A stretch of 64,000 bases of DNA, taken from positions 310,001 to 374,000 of the forward strand of contig NZ_CP060010.1 in assembly GCF_017798205.1 (NCBI RefSeq). The letters are read 5' to 3'. The position numbers and the translations under genes are program-made. Positions 16,210 through 25,451 of the stretch are shown one piece after another (the stretch's first letter is position 1; every line of letters starts with the position of its first letter). The DNA comes from Cognatishimia activa (GTDB lineage: Bacteria > Pseudomonadota > Alphaproteobacteria > Rhodobacterales > Rhodobacteraceae). The notes under the pieces were generated by a model that was not told the origin of the DNA, made no database searches, and saw only the letters and a program-made list of their open reading frames with translations.

Positions 16210-16645
16210 GCCCAAGACAATGGCAATCGCTATTGCATCGGGCAAAGTCGGCTATGTGTTGATGCGCGGGGATCACCTGATCGACTGGAAGATTTCAAGG
16301 GCAGCGGCTGAAACGCCAGAAAAAATGCGTGATGTGGTTACCCATTGGCTGACTCAAAACTGCCCCGAGCTGGTCGTCACCGAACGTATCAATGCCTATT
16401 CGCGCAAGTCTGACAGCACCCATGCACTGATTGCGGCTGCACAAGATGCAATTGAGTGCGCAGGGCTCAAACATACAGCCAAGCTTAGGCGGCAATCACA
16501 CGCCAACAAATATGACGAGATCGCTCATCTAGCCGAACGCTTCCCTGCCATCGCGCCTTGGGCACCTGAACGCAGAAAGTTCTACGATCCAGAACCACTT
16601 AATACCATCCTGTTTGAGGCTCTGAGCCTTGCCGTACAGGATTAG
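16196..16645 (+). CDS. RuvC/RNase H-fold-like protein
   Basis: A 149-residue protein whose pattern suggests an RNase H fold like RuvC: a first strand 'AIAIASGKVGYVLM', a second strand pair, then 'PELVVTERINAYSRKSD' with a possible catalytic Glu, a helix with 'THALIAAAQDAIECAG', and C-terminal acidic residues. The usual first-strand Asp ('xxxDxG') is absent, so nuclease activity is doubtful. It overlaps the XRE gene by 14 bp and is probably translated from its ATG at 16196 or the ATG at 16220. Confidence 0.45.
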   Translation: MRIPKPKTMAIAIASGKVGYVLMRGDHLIDWKISRAAAETPEKMRDVVTHWLTQNCPELVVTERINAYSRKSDSTHALIAAAQDAIECAGLKHTAKLRRQSHANKYDEIAHLAERFPAIAPWAPERRKFYDPEPLNTILFEALSLAVQD

Positions 16646-16721
16646 AGAGCGCCACAACCGTCCTTCGGTTTGTGGATGCGCATCAATGGTGGTGCGCATC
16701 TTGAAACTTTGGAGGACAGCA

Positions 16722-17063
16722 ATGTCACAAACACAAACCATTTGTTCTTTGAATGATCGTTTTCGCCAAGGGGATATGAATATCCAAGGCAAAATACTGA
16801 TCACCAGAGGTCTCAATCACCTTTTGGCTGAACAAGACCGCGAAGCGTCTGAATTGCTCAAAAAGGTGCAGGATTATACTGACTTCGATGAAGACAATGA
16901 TCCCCACGGCGAACATGATTTCGGCGCGTTTCTGTTTCTTGGCGAGAAATGCTTTTGGAAAATTGACTACTACTCGCCTGATTTGCAGTGGGAGTCAGAA
17001 GACCCGTCTGATGCGAAAAACACCATGCGTGTTCTGACCATCATGTTGGCTCGGGAGTATTGA
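16722..17063 (+). CDS. DUF3768 family protein
   Basis: A 113-residue protein with the DUF3768 hallmarks 'DNDPHGEHDFGAF' and 'FWKIDYY' followed by 'RVLTIMLAREY' at the end. The family is common on alphaproteobacterial plasmids and islands; its function is unknown. ATG 16722 is preceded by GGAGG at 16711-16715. The next gene starts four bases after its stop, so the two are cotranscribed. Confidence 0.8.
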   Translation: MSQTQTICSLNDRFRQGDMNIQGKILITRGLNHLLAEQDREASELLKKVQDYTDFDEDNDPHGEHDFGAFLFLGEKCFWKIDYYSPDLQWESEDPSDAKNTMRVLTIMLAREY

Positions 17064-17066
17064 GCT

Positions 17067-17435
17067 ATGGGATTAGATCAATGCGCCTATACCCGCCCTG
17101 ATGACCAAGAGCCAAGCGAAGCGCCAGCCAAATTCATCTGGCGCAAACACGCCAAGCTGCAAGAGTTTATGGAACAGCTCTATGTTGAGCGCACGGGCCA
17201 TCCCGCTGATGAGCTTAATTGCGGCGAGTTGGAGCTGCTGACAGAAGATATCGAATGGCTAAAACAGCTTGTTGAAAAAGGCGAGCTACCAACAAGCGCT
17301 GGCGGGTTCTTCTACGGGCATCAGTTCCAAGACGAAAGTGCGGCGGAATATTGCGACCAAGACCTTGAGTTTTGCGCGTGGGCGTTGGGCACAATCAAAG
17401 CTGGCGACAGGGTGTATTTCTCTTGTTGGTGGTAA
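17067..17435 (+). CDS. Phage/plasmid-type hypothetical protein
   Basis: A 122-residue protein starting 'MGLDQCAYTR', with 'FIWRKHAKLQEFMEQLY' next. This start is common in small hypothetical proteins of phages and plasmids. The remainder is acidic with several Trp and Cys, and ends 'DRVYFSCWW'. No catalytic motif is seen. It lies directly after the DUF3768 gene and ends at a clear terminator. Confidence 0.6.
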   Translation: MGLDQCAYTRPDDQEPSEAPAKFIWRKHAKLQEFMEQLYVERTGHPADELNCGELELLTEDIEWLKQLVEKGELPTSAGGFFYGHQFQDESAAEYCDQDLEFCAWALGTIKAGDRVYFSCWW

Positions 17436-17439
17436 TTAG

Positions 17440-17466
17440 AAAGCCACTAGTTCTCTAGTGGCTTTT
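17440..17466 (+). terminator. Intrinsic terminator ending the accessory operon
   Basis: An 11-bp perfect stem (AAAGCCACTAG at 17440-17450 with 17455-17465), a TTCT loop and a T-run. Confidence 0.8.
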
Positions 17467-17542
17467 GATTTTTGATAACCTTGCCAATCTTCTCCATCGA
17501 ATACATCGCCTTGAGCATCCTCATCTTCATGGGGCGCTGTGT

Positions 17543-17660
17543 CTAGTCCCCTATTTCAGGGTCACAAAATTTCGTTTTCTCTAATAAGGCTACTGGCACT
17601 GTAGGCCTCTTGCCAAGCGCGTGGTGGGGCCTGATGTGATTGTATTCCTTGGTGCCCAGA
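17543..17660 (-). pseudogene. C-terminal fragment of an IS3-type transposase
   Basis: Only the end of an integrase-core transposase remains: 'EYNHIRPHHALGKRP' followed by about 15 residues and a stop at 17543. This motif closes the catalytic domain of IS3-family OrfB proteins. The frame upstream of about 17660 no longer reads as transposase, because the sequence there belongs to an ardC remnant on the other strand. Confidence 0.7.
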
Positions 17661-17670
17661 TTGGCGTTGT

Positions 17671-17824
17671 GCCGGAATTCGACCAAAGCGCCGCATATGT
17701 TGAAGGGTGGTTGAACGCGCTCAAAGAAGACAAAGGAGAGATTTTCCGCGCGGCGTCTGAGGCGCATAAGGCAGCCGATTTTGCCCTAGCAGCCGCAGGT
17801 CAATGGAAAGCTGCCGCGGCATGA
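17671..17824 (+). pseudogene. C-terminal remnant of an ArdC-type antirestriction gene
   Basis: About 50 codons that read 'SAAYVEGWLNALKEDK' and 'IFRAASEAHKAADF' to a stop at 17824, the usual end of ArdC/DUF1738 antirestriction proteins of conjugative plasmids. The N-terminal ssDNA-binding and zincin domains are gone, and transposase sequence abuts it. A coupled 22-codon frame (17821-17889) with 'CRKCG' starts at the stop and is itself cut short. Confidence 0.6.
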
Positions 17825-17881
17825 GCGGCCCCGCAATCCTACCTCCGATGACGTGCCGCAAATGCGGCGTGTCAAGCAGTC

Positions 17882-18295
17882 CTAGCTAATTTTCTCATGT
17901 GGCCATTTGTATGACGAGTAAAGGAAAGGGCGGCTGCCTTCTTTATCAGTCTCAACAACGTCAAGTCGGACCTTTGTACCCAAAGGGTATTTTCGAATTT
18001 CCCTCGAGCACTCAACTTTCATCGTACTGGGGAACGCTTCACCCTCGCACGGACGAACGCCGTTTCGACCTTTCTCACGGTCATAAAACACCTCAGCCAA
18101 AATCGAGACGTATTCAGATGGATCACGTCTACCTCCATACCCCATATCACTCTCCACAAACTCATTGTGCCCGCAGTTTAAGTTTTGTGGGTCGATTTTC
18201 CAAGGTCCGGCTAGCGTGAGCAGCGTGGCGATTGGAGCGCAAAAGTTGCTCAAAACAAGAAGATATCCAGAATGGTCACAATAGCTCTTCCACAA
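17882..18295 (-). CDS. Hypothetical protein at the end of the restriction operon
   Basis: A 137-residue protein of unknown family. A hydrophobic N-terminal segment ('GYLLVLSNFCAPIATLLTLA') could be a signal or membrane anchor. A small domain with 'DPSEYVSILAEVFYD', 'KVECSREIRKYPLGTKVRL' and 'PFLYSSYKWP' follows. Its start overlaps the DUF2779 gene by 20 bp, so it is probably translated from the same message. The start is uncertain; an internal one would remove the hydrophobic part. It ends next to the scarred region at 17.5-17.9 kb. Confidence 0.5.
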   Translation of the reverse strand: MWKSYCDHSGYLLVLSNFCAPIATLLTLAGPWKIDPQNLNCGHNEFVESDMGYGGRRDPSEYVSILAEVFYDREKGRNGVRPCEGEAFPSTMKVECSREIRKYPLGTKVRLDVVETDKEGSRPFLYSSYKWPHEKIS

Positions 18296-19679
18296 ACTGG
18301 AACACTTTGACCATCGCTAGGGTGTCCAGCTTGCAATACGCTAGGAGATCATCACGAAGCTTGTTCTTTTTCGCTGAATTTTCTTCAACGATAAATTCTG
18401 CCCAGCCTGCCATGGCTTCTGTGCCTCCTGCAATATCTAGCCCCTCATATGTGAGGTCTGGTGCGATCACTGGCAGGACCTTTTTGATTGAGGTTGAGCC
18501 GCCAAAGGCTATATCTACATATCCTGTTTTGAAAACATCTTCCAAATCAACTGTGCGGTCTATGATGTCATTTAGAAAATCTGATTTGGATGGATATATG
18601 GCGGCCATGTCTTGGTTGCGGCTGTTCTCATAGGTTTTGTGCCAAGTGATGACAGAGCCTGTTGGACCGATGAAACGCTCTAGGGCTTCAATTAGTTTGA
18701 TGGGTAGCCCCATCTGTTCAGCCAGATATTCATGATGAGTGAGCACGCCATCTTCTGATAGTACATGAAGAGAAAACTGAAACGGCAGATGTGCATGAGG
18801 CTTTAAACCATCCGTCGGTGGAATGGCTGAACCATAGGCTTCATAGTCTAGAAAATAGAGCGGATATTTGAGAGTGCTGAAAAAATTGGTAATGTCTGCG
18901 CTGTCGATATATTGCCCGCCATTTTGATGCGCTTCTAGGACGAACTTTTGTTGGCCAGTAACTTCACTCAAATCAATATCATCCAATGAAAATCTTCCAT
19001 CGGCTAAGAATTTAGCAAGCTTGCTTCCGCTAATGCGCGGCAAATTGTAGATAGATGGCGTAGGAATGTTGGGATTGAAATATTCAAAACTGTTGCAGTG
19101 CCGCGCCCTCCCTACCGTAAGACAAGAGCATGAGCTTTCATCGATTTCTTCGCGGGCCAATAATTCGACCGCTTCTGACACCTTGTCGCTGATCTCGCGC
19201 ATTGTGGACCTAACGCGAATTGTTTCATCAGAAATTGCCACGAGCTTATGAGGCTCAACATCACCGTCGCGGACATAATCCTTGTTGAGATGAACGACGA
19301 ATATCTTGCCTACGCTAACGCCCCCTTGTTCTGCTACAAGGGCTTGGAAAGCCGCATCTTGTAGCTGCTCTTTTTTGACTGATGTGGAGGATTTAATCTC
19401 GTAAATATCGATTGATCCGTCGTCGCGATGTTTGGCGAGATCGAGACGTGCATAAAGATGATCAGTCTCAAATACAGCCTGATAATCAAATGATGCAGCA
19501 TCTTGCCAAGACGCAATCAGCTGTTTGACATAGCCTTCAAATACATAACCCTCTTCGATTAGTTTTTGATCGAATAGATTTGGCTCATCAAATTTATAGT
19601 GCTCGGCCTTGTTGAGCATCAGCCATAGTGATTTTGGGCAATTCAGATATTGGACGAAGTCGGTTTTCGTAAGCCTCAT
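18276..19679 (-). CDS. DUF2779 protein with Cas4/RecB-like nuclease domain
   Basis: A 467-residue predicted two-nuclease protein. The N-terminal part 'LTKTDFVQYLNCPKSLWL' with 'DIYEIKSSTSVK' (about residues 120-131) is a Cas4/RecB-like PD-(D/E)xK nuclease. Three cysteines ('SSCSCL', 'RARHCNSF') may hold an Fe-S cluster as in Cas4. The C-terminal DUF2779 region, with 'YFLDYEAYGSAIPP' and a final 'DLLAYCKLDTLAMVKV', has the acidic pattern of a DnaQ/RNase H-like 3'-5' exonuclease. It lies 78 bp after the type III Res gene on the same strand. A DNA-processing role in the same defence operon is inferred. Confidence 0.75.
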   Translation of the reverse strand: MRLTKTDFVQYLNCPKSLWLMLNKAEHYKFDEPNLFDQKLIEEGYVFEGYVKQLIASWQDAASFDYQAVFETDHLYARLDLAKHRDDGSIDIYEIKSSTSVKKEQLQDAAFQALVAEQGGVSVGKIFVVHLNKDYVRDGDVEPHKLVAISDETIRVRSTMREISDKVSEAVELLAREEIDESSCSCLTVGRARHCNSFEYFNPNIPTPSIYNLPRISGSKLAKFLADGRFSLDDIDLSEVTGQQKFVLEAHQNGGQYIDSADITNFFSTLKYPLYFLDYEAYGSAIPPTDGLKPHAHLPFQFSLHVLSEDGVLTHHEYLAEQMGLPIKLIEALERFIGPTGSVITWHKTYENSRNQDMAAIYPSKSDFLNDIIDRTVDLEDVFKTGYVDIAFGGSTSIKKVLPVIAPDLTYEGLDIAGGTEAMAGWAEFIVEENSAKKNKLRDDLLAYCKLDTLAMVKVFQFVEELL

Positions 19680-19757
19680 ATCTATTAAATTACCATTTTC
19701 TCACCACATCACCAATTCGCGTAGAAAACACGAAAATTGGTTCATTGTCATGTGTGA

Positions 19758-22751
19758 CTAAATATGATTCATCACATCCTCAACGGATGTAGCTTTGACA
19801 AACTTTGCAGGATTATCTTCGGCTCGAATGGCTTCAAAATGCTTTTCACCGCATTTGATCTTCGCGCCTTCCAAGTGTCGTAAATCGTCCCACCAGCCGC
19901 TGCTTTTGGTCTCAACAACAAAGTACAACTTCTCTGATCCATCTTCCTCGATCAGCACCGCCCAGTCAGGATTATATGTGCCTAGCGGTGTTGGGATTTT
20001 GAACCAAGCTGGCAATTTTGCATATACCTTTACCGCTTCGTTCTTTTCCAAATCCTCTGCGAATGTGCGCTCTGTACCAGCGGAGTCATAGACCACATAT
20101 TCATGCACGGATTTTTGAACCTGAAGCGTGTTTTTTAAGTACCCAGTGAGCTCTTCAGACGCGAATAGCTCTTGGGCGTAATAGTCTGCATCACCAAGTC
20201 GCTTGTAGCTAATTCCATCAACCAGCGCTAAGCGTTTGGTTCGATTGATGGCTTCTGCGGACTGGTCAATGAATTGCTGAGGATTGCGCTTGAAGTCTTC
20301 GATCCTGCGGCTTTCGCGCAAAATTTGAACAATACTTCCGCGTGTCAACTGCGTTTTATCCTGCAGGTCTGTGATGATATCAGGCAGCTCAATGTCGTTT
20401 TCTGAAATAGAGGTGAAACCTGAAACAGCGGTTTCTCTTCCTTCAACGCCGCCTTGACCGATTGCAATCTCAGCTTTCCTGAATTGAGCACGGGTTTTTG
20501 AAATGGGTGCGCTGTCTTGGATAGACTTCGCGCAATCCTCAATCAGCTTGTCGTTATCAAAAGCCACGCGATAGGTCGTTTTGTGCTTTATCCGATCCCA
20601 CAAAGCCTTGAATGCTTCACCACCCAAAATAGCTTCGCGGGTTGCAATCGTGTGGCGTTCATCTGCGTTTTTAATATCGAGCTTTCCTGCTAGTTTCTTC
20701 AGGATGTCCGTCACATCATTTTGGTGAGCGGCAAACTCTTCAGGAACCGCAAAACTGCCATCTTTCAACACGGTACGAAGCGCGTCCTGAACTTTGCCCT
20801 TGTTGTCGATGTATTCATTGTCTTTCAAGAAGGCCCAGATCGCCTCGGATGCATCCACACCAAGCGCCTCCTGCTGGCCATTCTCACCCTCGATGCGAAT
20901 GGCAGCAAACTGATCCTTGTCGACAACACCAAAGCGAATGCCAGTGTCTTTCTCGATCTCTTTTTGAAGTTTGTCGGCAAACTCTTCATAGCTCTCATTG
21001 GCGATTACTGTGAGGATATTGACGTTGTTGTCGCGAATACGTTGGCCATCTTGATTGACGCTCAGACGCAAGCCACGACCAATTGTCTGGCGGCGCTCGC
21101 GCTCTGTCCCAATGTCACGCAGGGTGCAAATTTGAAAGACGTTCGGATTGTCCCAACCTTCCTTCAGGGCTGAGTGCGAGAAGATGAATTTGAGCTTGGT
21201 GTCAAAGCTCAAAAGTTTCTCTTTATCCTTCATGATCAGGTTATAGGCGCGTTCTGCATTATCACGGTTGGCTTGATTGTTTTCAGCCGTGTCCTGCCAT
21301 TTGCCCTTTTTATCGATTGAGAAATACCCCTCATGAACCTCTTGCGGCTCAACGCTTAAATCCACCTTTTCAAACAAGGTTTGATAGGCTGGCGATTTGG
21401 CGAGCTTGGCATATTCCTCTTCAAACATTTGGGCATATTTACCCTTTGTTTGGTTGCCGTCTTCGTCATAGGCGCGGTAATGTTCAACCGCATCGATGAA
21501 GAATAGGCTGAGCACCTTCACCTCAAGTCCTGCGGCCTTGAACCGCATCTCTTTATCCAGATGCTCTTTGATGGTGCGCTGGATCATCAGGCGTTTTTGT
21601 GCGTCTCCGCTCACACTTCCAACGGCTTCGCCAACGCGCAGGGTCTGATCGAGCTGTGGGCCTTTGACCTGCATGGTGTCGTCGCGCACATTGATCTCGC
21701 CGATGGACATGTTTTCGTAGATTGCGCGATTGGTGAGCTCTTCCAGATCATCACCGTCTTCAACGGTCAAAATCTCGCGCTTGATGTTCTTGCCGCGCTG
21801 CACGTCCAACTCGGACTTCGCGGTGATCACATTCTTGCGGTTGGATGTCTCGATCAACTTCACATAAGGCTTGTTGTGGCCACCTTCGACCTCAAGCGAT
21901 GCGACTTCGATCTGTTTCACCAAACCGCGCTCATACGCATCCACCGCGTCCAGACGATAGACCATATGGTGCTTGGCAACATGGGTTGCGGAATATCGCA
22001 GGGTGCAAAGCGGGGCCATAGCATCCAATGCCTCGCGGCCTTTTCCTTTTCCAAGCGCACCATCAACGGATTGAGGCTCATCCACGATGATGATCGGATT
22101 GGTAGCTTTGATAAGGTCAATCGGCTTCTCGCCGCCTGTGTTTTCATTCTCTTTATAAAGGTTGTTCACGTCCTTTTTGTTGATCGCCCCAACGGTCGTA
22201 ACCATGATCTGAATGTTCGAGCTGGTCGCGAAATTCCGCACTTGGCCCAGCTTGGATGAATCATAGAGAAAATATTCATAACCTTTGGCTTTGGGGTAAA
22301 GCGCCTCAAAATGCTCGCGCGTAATCTCAAGTGTTTTGTAGGTTCCTTCCTTGATCGCCACAGATGGCACGACAATCACGAACTTGGTGAACCCATATTC
22401 GCGGTGCAGCTCAAACATGGTGCGCAGATACACATAGGTCTTCCCCGTTCCCGTCTCCATTTCGACCGTAAAGTCGCCAGAGGCCAAGGTGCCAGAGGGT
22501 GCCAGCCCGTTATCGAGCTGCACGGATTTGAGGTTGTCGTGAATATCTTCGTCGATCAGTTGTAGCTTGTTCCCCACGCCGCGTTCGTTTTCGACCAAGC
22601 CCAAAGAAGCTTGAGGGCCGCTTTCAGGTTGATAGGTAACGGTGAATTCAGAGCGTGAAATTTCTTGCCCCTTGAACAGATCAACCACGGATTTGATGGC
22701 GCGGAGCTGATAGTCAAGATCGTCTTCAAAATGGAGTTTCATCTTTGGCAT
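19758..22751 (-). CDS. Type III restriction enzyme, Res subunit
   Basis: A 997-residue helicase-nuclease that cleaves DNA lacking the methylation made by its partner Mod. The superfamily 2 motor shows Walker A 'METGTGKTY' (about residues 98-106), motif II 'IIVDEPQSV' (about 222-229), 'LRYSATH' as motif III and 'ERRQTIGRGLRL' as motif VI. The C-terminal nuclease has 'NPDWAV' and 'YFVVETKSS', the PD-(D/E)xK site of Res subunits. Type III enzymes act as Res1-2/Mod2 complexes and cleave 25-27 bp from one of two inversely placed sites. The gene starts 11 bp after Mod. All core motifs look intact. Confidence 0.92.
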   Translation of the reverse strand: MPKMKLHFEDDLDYQLRAIKSVVDLFKGQEISRSEFTVTYQPESGPQASLGLVENERGVGNKLQLIDEDIHDNLKSVQLDNGLAPSGTLASGDFTVEMETGTGKTYVYLRTMFELHREYGFTKFVIVVPSVAIKEGTYKTLEITREHFEALYPKAKGYEYFLYDSSKLGQVRNFATSSNIQIMVTTVGAINKKDVNNLYKENENTGGEKPIDLIKATNPIIIVDEPQSVDGALGKGKGREALDAMAPLCTLRYSATHVAKHHMVYRLDAVDAYERGLVKQIEVASLEVEGGHNKPYVKLIETSNRKNVITAKSELDVQRGKNIKREILTVEDGDDLEELTNRAIYENMSIGEINVRDDTMQVKGPQLDQTLRVGEAVGSVSGDAQKRLMIQRTIKEHLDKEMRFKAAGLEVKVLSLFFIDAVEHYRAYDEDGNQTKGKYAQMFEEEYAKLAKSPAYQTLFEKVDLSVEPQEVHEGYFSIDKKGKWQDTAENNQANRDNAERAYNLIMKDKEKLLSFDTKLKFIFSHSALKEGWDNPNVFQICTLRDIGTERERRQTIGRGLRLSVNQDGQRIRDNNVNILTVIANESYEEFADKLQKEIEKDTGIRFGVVDKDQFAAIRIEGENGQQEALGVDASEAIWAFLKDNEYIDNKGKVQDALRTVLKDGSFAVPEEFAAHQNDVTDILKKLAGKLDIKNADERHTIATREAILGGEAFKALWDRIKHKTTYRVAFDNDKLIEDCAKSIQDSAPISKTRAQFRKAEIAIGQGGVEGRETAVSGFTSISENDIELPDIITDLQDKTQLTRGSIVQILRESRRIEDFKRNPQQFIDQSAEAINRTKRLALVDGISYKRLGDADYYAQELFASEELTGYLKNTLQVQKSVHEYVVYDSAGTERTFAEDLEKNEAVKVYAKLPAWFKIPTPLGTYNPDWAVLIEEDGSEKLYFVVETKSSGWWDDLRHLEGAKIKCGEKHFEAIRAEDNPAKFVKATSVEDVMNHI

Positions 22752-22762
22752 AGTGTCACGTC

Positions 22763-24658
22763 TTATAGGCTGCGCACATGGGTGATGCCGTTCTGTTCCA
22801 GAATGGCGACCATGTTTGTCTTGGCGACATTGTCATCGTGAAAGGCGCTATCGCGGAAAAAGACATGGGTGTCTGCTTCTGGATCAAGCTCTTTTTGCCA
22901 CGCCAGAATACCTTCCGCCACGGGCTCGATCTCATCGGTGTTCAGCGATGGATCAAGGCAGGCAAACAATACACCAGCCCCGATGGAGTAGATGGTTTTG
23001 CCAGCAACTTCGCGGGTTTCAATCGGCACGGCCAAATCCACCCCGCGCTTGAGCAAGAGCTCATAAAGTAAGTCTTGTTCGGTGCGGCCTTCGATCAAAT
23101 GTTCTTGATGGCTCAGCAGCGTTTCTTCCAAATCCGTACGATCAGGGTTCCATGCGCGGATGTTGGATTCAGCAAGTTTGAAGACTTTGAAGCCAGTGTC
23201 CCCATTGAAACCAACTTCACTTGAGTTTAACCGCCTACCTGCAAGCTTGATCCTAGCTTTTGAAATTTCAGAAATACTTAAAAATCCAGCCTTTTTGGCC
23301 TCAGACTTTTCTGGTGTTGGCTCCGGCAATTGAACAGAAATACATGCCCTCTTGCCACCATCTCGTGCGTTCAAACGCATTACAGCATCAGCTGTAGTTC
23401 CTGATCCTGCAAAAAAGTCCAAAACCAGAGCGTCTTTATCGATATGAAGGTCAACTAGCGTCTCGATCAATGAAACATTCTTTGGGTTTTCAAAAGGCAA
23501 GTCAAAGTCTTTTCTAATTTGGGACACCTCAATATCAGTCCAATTAGATGTACGAAGCGTCGTTTCGGACGGTCCTATCCAATACTGAACACCACCGTTT
23601 TTTCCTTTTCCATCTTCAATTTTTCTTATGAATTTCAACTTTTCTCCATTTTGCTTCCAATATTCTTCGAGCGACATTTTATTAGAAAAGCCTTCCAAAT
23701 AGGTTTGATAATTCCTTATAGCCTCATCTGCTTTTTCCTTGGACCAGCGCCATTGACCTGTTTCAGGAGTGAAACCAAGAATTTCATAGCGCATAGTGGG
23801 TCGGTCAGCTCCACTCCAAAAAACATTCCAAGAACCTTTAGTCGGCACCTCTTTCTTCTTGAAGCGCAGTGGGTTCAACAAAAGGTCTTTATTTTTTGAG
23901 TAAACAAGGACATATTCGAAACCCACATTAAGACTATGAAGGCCTTCTTCGGCAAATTGCACGTTCAGACTTTTAACGCGCCGACGAACAATTAAGCTGT
24001 TTCTAAAATTCTCTTCACCAAAAACGTCGTCACAAAGTCTTTTAAGCTGCGAATATTCGTTGTCGTCGATGGAAACCAAAACCATTCCATCTTGGGATAA
24101 TAAATTCTTTGCAAGTATTAGCCTTGGAAACATCATGCTAAGCCATTTGGTATGCCTTCGACCAGCAGAATCTTGACTTGAGCTAACCTTTGAACCGTCC
24201 CTTTTCTTTTGACCTGTGGATATCAGGTAATGTTCTAAGCTGTCTTTATAATCGTCCGAATAAACAAAATCGTTCCCCGTATTGTACGGCGGGTCGATAT
24301 AGATCAGCTTGACCTTATTGGCGTAGCTTTTTTGCAAAAGCTTAAGCACCTCAAGGTTGTCCCCTTCGATAAATAGGTTTTGGGTCGTATCCCAATCCAC
24401 GCTTTCCTCTGGGCATGGCAGCAAGGTGCCCATGCTTGGGGTCAATGCGATTTGGCGCGCCTTTTTCTTGCCGTGCCAATTCAGGCCATATTTTTCTTCA
24501 CCTTCATCCAAAACGCTCGCATCGCCCAAAAGCTGGCGCAACACATCAAAATCCAAGCCGTTCTCGCTGAATGCGTCTGGGAAAAGCTGTTTCATGTGCG
24601 CGATATTCTCGCCGATTAAATCTGCGCTTTGGCCGTCTTTTGTGGTGATGTTTTTCAT
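22763..24658 (-). CDS. Type III DNA methyltransferase, Mod subunit
   Basis: A 631-residue beta-class N6-adenine or N4-cytosine methyltransferase. The catalytic 'DPPYNTG' is at about residues 122-128 and the SAM-binding 'DFFAGSGTT' at about 414-422, in the beta-class order. The target recognition region lies between (about 220-390) and sets the sequence specificity of the whole enzyme; it cannot be predicted here. It follows DUF4391 by 37 bp and precedes Res by 11 bp. No simple-sequence tract suggesting phase variation was seen. Confidence 0.92.
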   Translation of the reverse strand: MKNITTKDGQSADLIGENIAHMKQLFPDAFSENGLDFDVLRQLLGDASVLDEGEEKYGLNWHGKKKARQIALTPSMGTLLPCPEESVDWDTTQNLFIEGDNLEVLKLLQKSYANKVKLIYIDPPYNTGNDFVYSDDYKDSLEHYLISTGQKKRDGSKVSSSQDSAGRRHTKWLSMMFPRLILAKNLLSQDGMVLVSIDDNEYSQLKRLCDDVFGEENFRNSLIVRRRVKSLNVQFAEEGLHSLNVGFEYVLVYSKNKDLLLNPLRFKKKEVPTKGSWNVFWSGADRPTMRYEILGFTPETGQWRWSKEKADEAIRNYQTYLEGFSNKMSLEEYWKQNGEKLKFIRKIEDGKGKNGGVQYWIGPSETTLRTSNWTDIEVSQIRKDFDLPFENPKNVSLIETLVDLHIDKDALVLDFFAGSGTTADAVMRLNARDGGKRACISVQLPEPTPEKSEAKKAGFLSISEISKARIKLAGRRLNSSEVGFNGDTGFKVFKLAESNIRAWNPDRTDLEETLLSHQEHLIEGRTEQDLLYELLLKRGVDLAVPIETREVAGKTIYSIGAGVLFACLDPSLNTDEIEPVAEGILAWQKELDPEADTHVFFRDSAFHDDNVAKTNMVAILEQNGITHVRSL

Positions 24659-24695
24659 AGTTCGTCTTTTTCTTATAATTTGAGGTACTGATAAA

Positions 24696-25451
24696 TTATC
24701 GCATTAAGGATTCTAGTTTCATAATAGCATCTTTGCGCGTCTTAATCTCGGTATTAAGTGTGATTTGCTGTGCCATTTGTTTTGTCTTCTTTAGTTTCGC
24801 TTTGAGCTCACCAATCTCACGGGTCAGGCGGTCGATCTCGTGCAGATGTTCGATGTTGTTTTCAGTGCGCTCGGGCGTTGCCAACGTATAGCTGCCAGTG
24901 CGTGTCGCTGCAATCATAGCGATAGCGCGATCCCGCAATGCGCTGTAAAACGCCATAAAATTGGTGAACGGCAGGCCAGATATGTGACACTCCGCCATGA
25001 AGGCATTGGCTGCGGTGTCATCCATGCTAGGGTCGAACCATTGTGTCAGCCAGCTCTCTTCGACCACCCATTTGGATTTGTCCGCTTGGTTGATGCGTTT
25101 GTCGGCCACGCTGATGGCGATCTGCGGCCCATGCGCCATTACCAGAAGCGTTGGATATGGGATGGCCTTGTGGATGAAGCCAGCGATGCGTTTGGCGCGA
25201 TCAGGTTTGGCAAGCTCAACGCTCAGGATTGCAACCTCAGCATATTCGCGGGTGCTGTCGGCAAAGGCTTCGATATTGATCGTGGATGGCTTGAGCGTAT
25301 GCGTCCACTTGATTTTGATCACATCGTCCTTGAGCGCCTTTTTGTCGGTCACGTCCAGATCGACATTGTCAGACAGCATTTTCTTGAAGATGGTGCGATC
25401 CAACTCGCATGATTTGGGCAGGCCTAGATTGTCGAGAAATGTTGTGATCAT
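24696..25451 (-). CDS. DUF4391 protein
   Basis: A 251-residue protein of the DUF4391 type: an N-terminal domain with 'IKWTHTLKPSTINI', a middle part with 'SWLTQWF' and a C-terminal coiled coil ('EIDRLTREIGELKAKLKKTK'). From memory these proteins occur beside SNF2-like helicases and type III Mod/Res pairs, as here; function is unknown. Its ATG overlaps the TGA of the helicase gene (ATGA, 25448-25451), so the two are translationally coupled and probably form a complex. Confidence 0.75.
   Translation of the reverse strand: MITTFLDNLGLPKSCELDRTIFKKMLSDNVDLDVTDKKALKDDVIKIKWTHTLKPSTINIEAFADSTREYAEVAILSVELAKPDRAKRIAGFIHKAIPYPTLLVMAHGPQIAISVADKRINQADKSKWVVEESWLTQWFDPSMDDTAANAFMAECHISGLPFTNFMAFYSALRDRAIAMIAATRTGSYTLATPERTENNIEHLHEIDRLTREIGELKAKLKKTKQMAQQITLNTEIKTRKDAIMKLESLMR

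Noticed and set aside
17543-17767. Intact 74-residue gene on the minus strand
   Set aside because: Only its last part matches transposase; the beginning is antisense to the ArdC-like remnant, so it is a chance fusion of two fragments.
22763-24658. Phase-variable Mod gene
   Set aside because: No long homopolymer or short tandem repeat tract was found in or before the gene, so slipped-strand switching is not supported.
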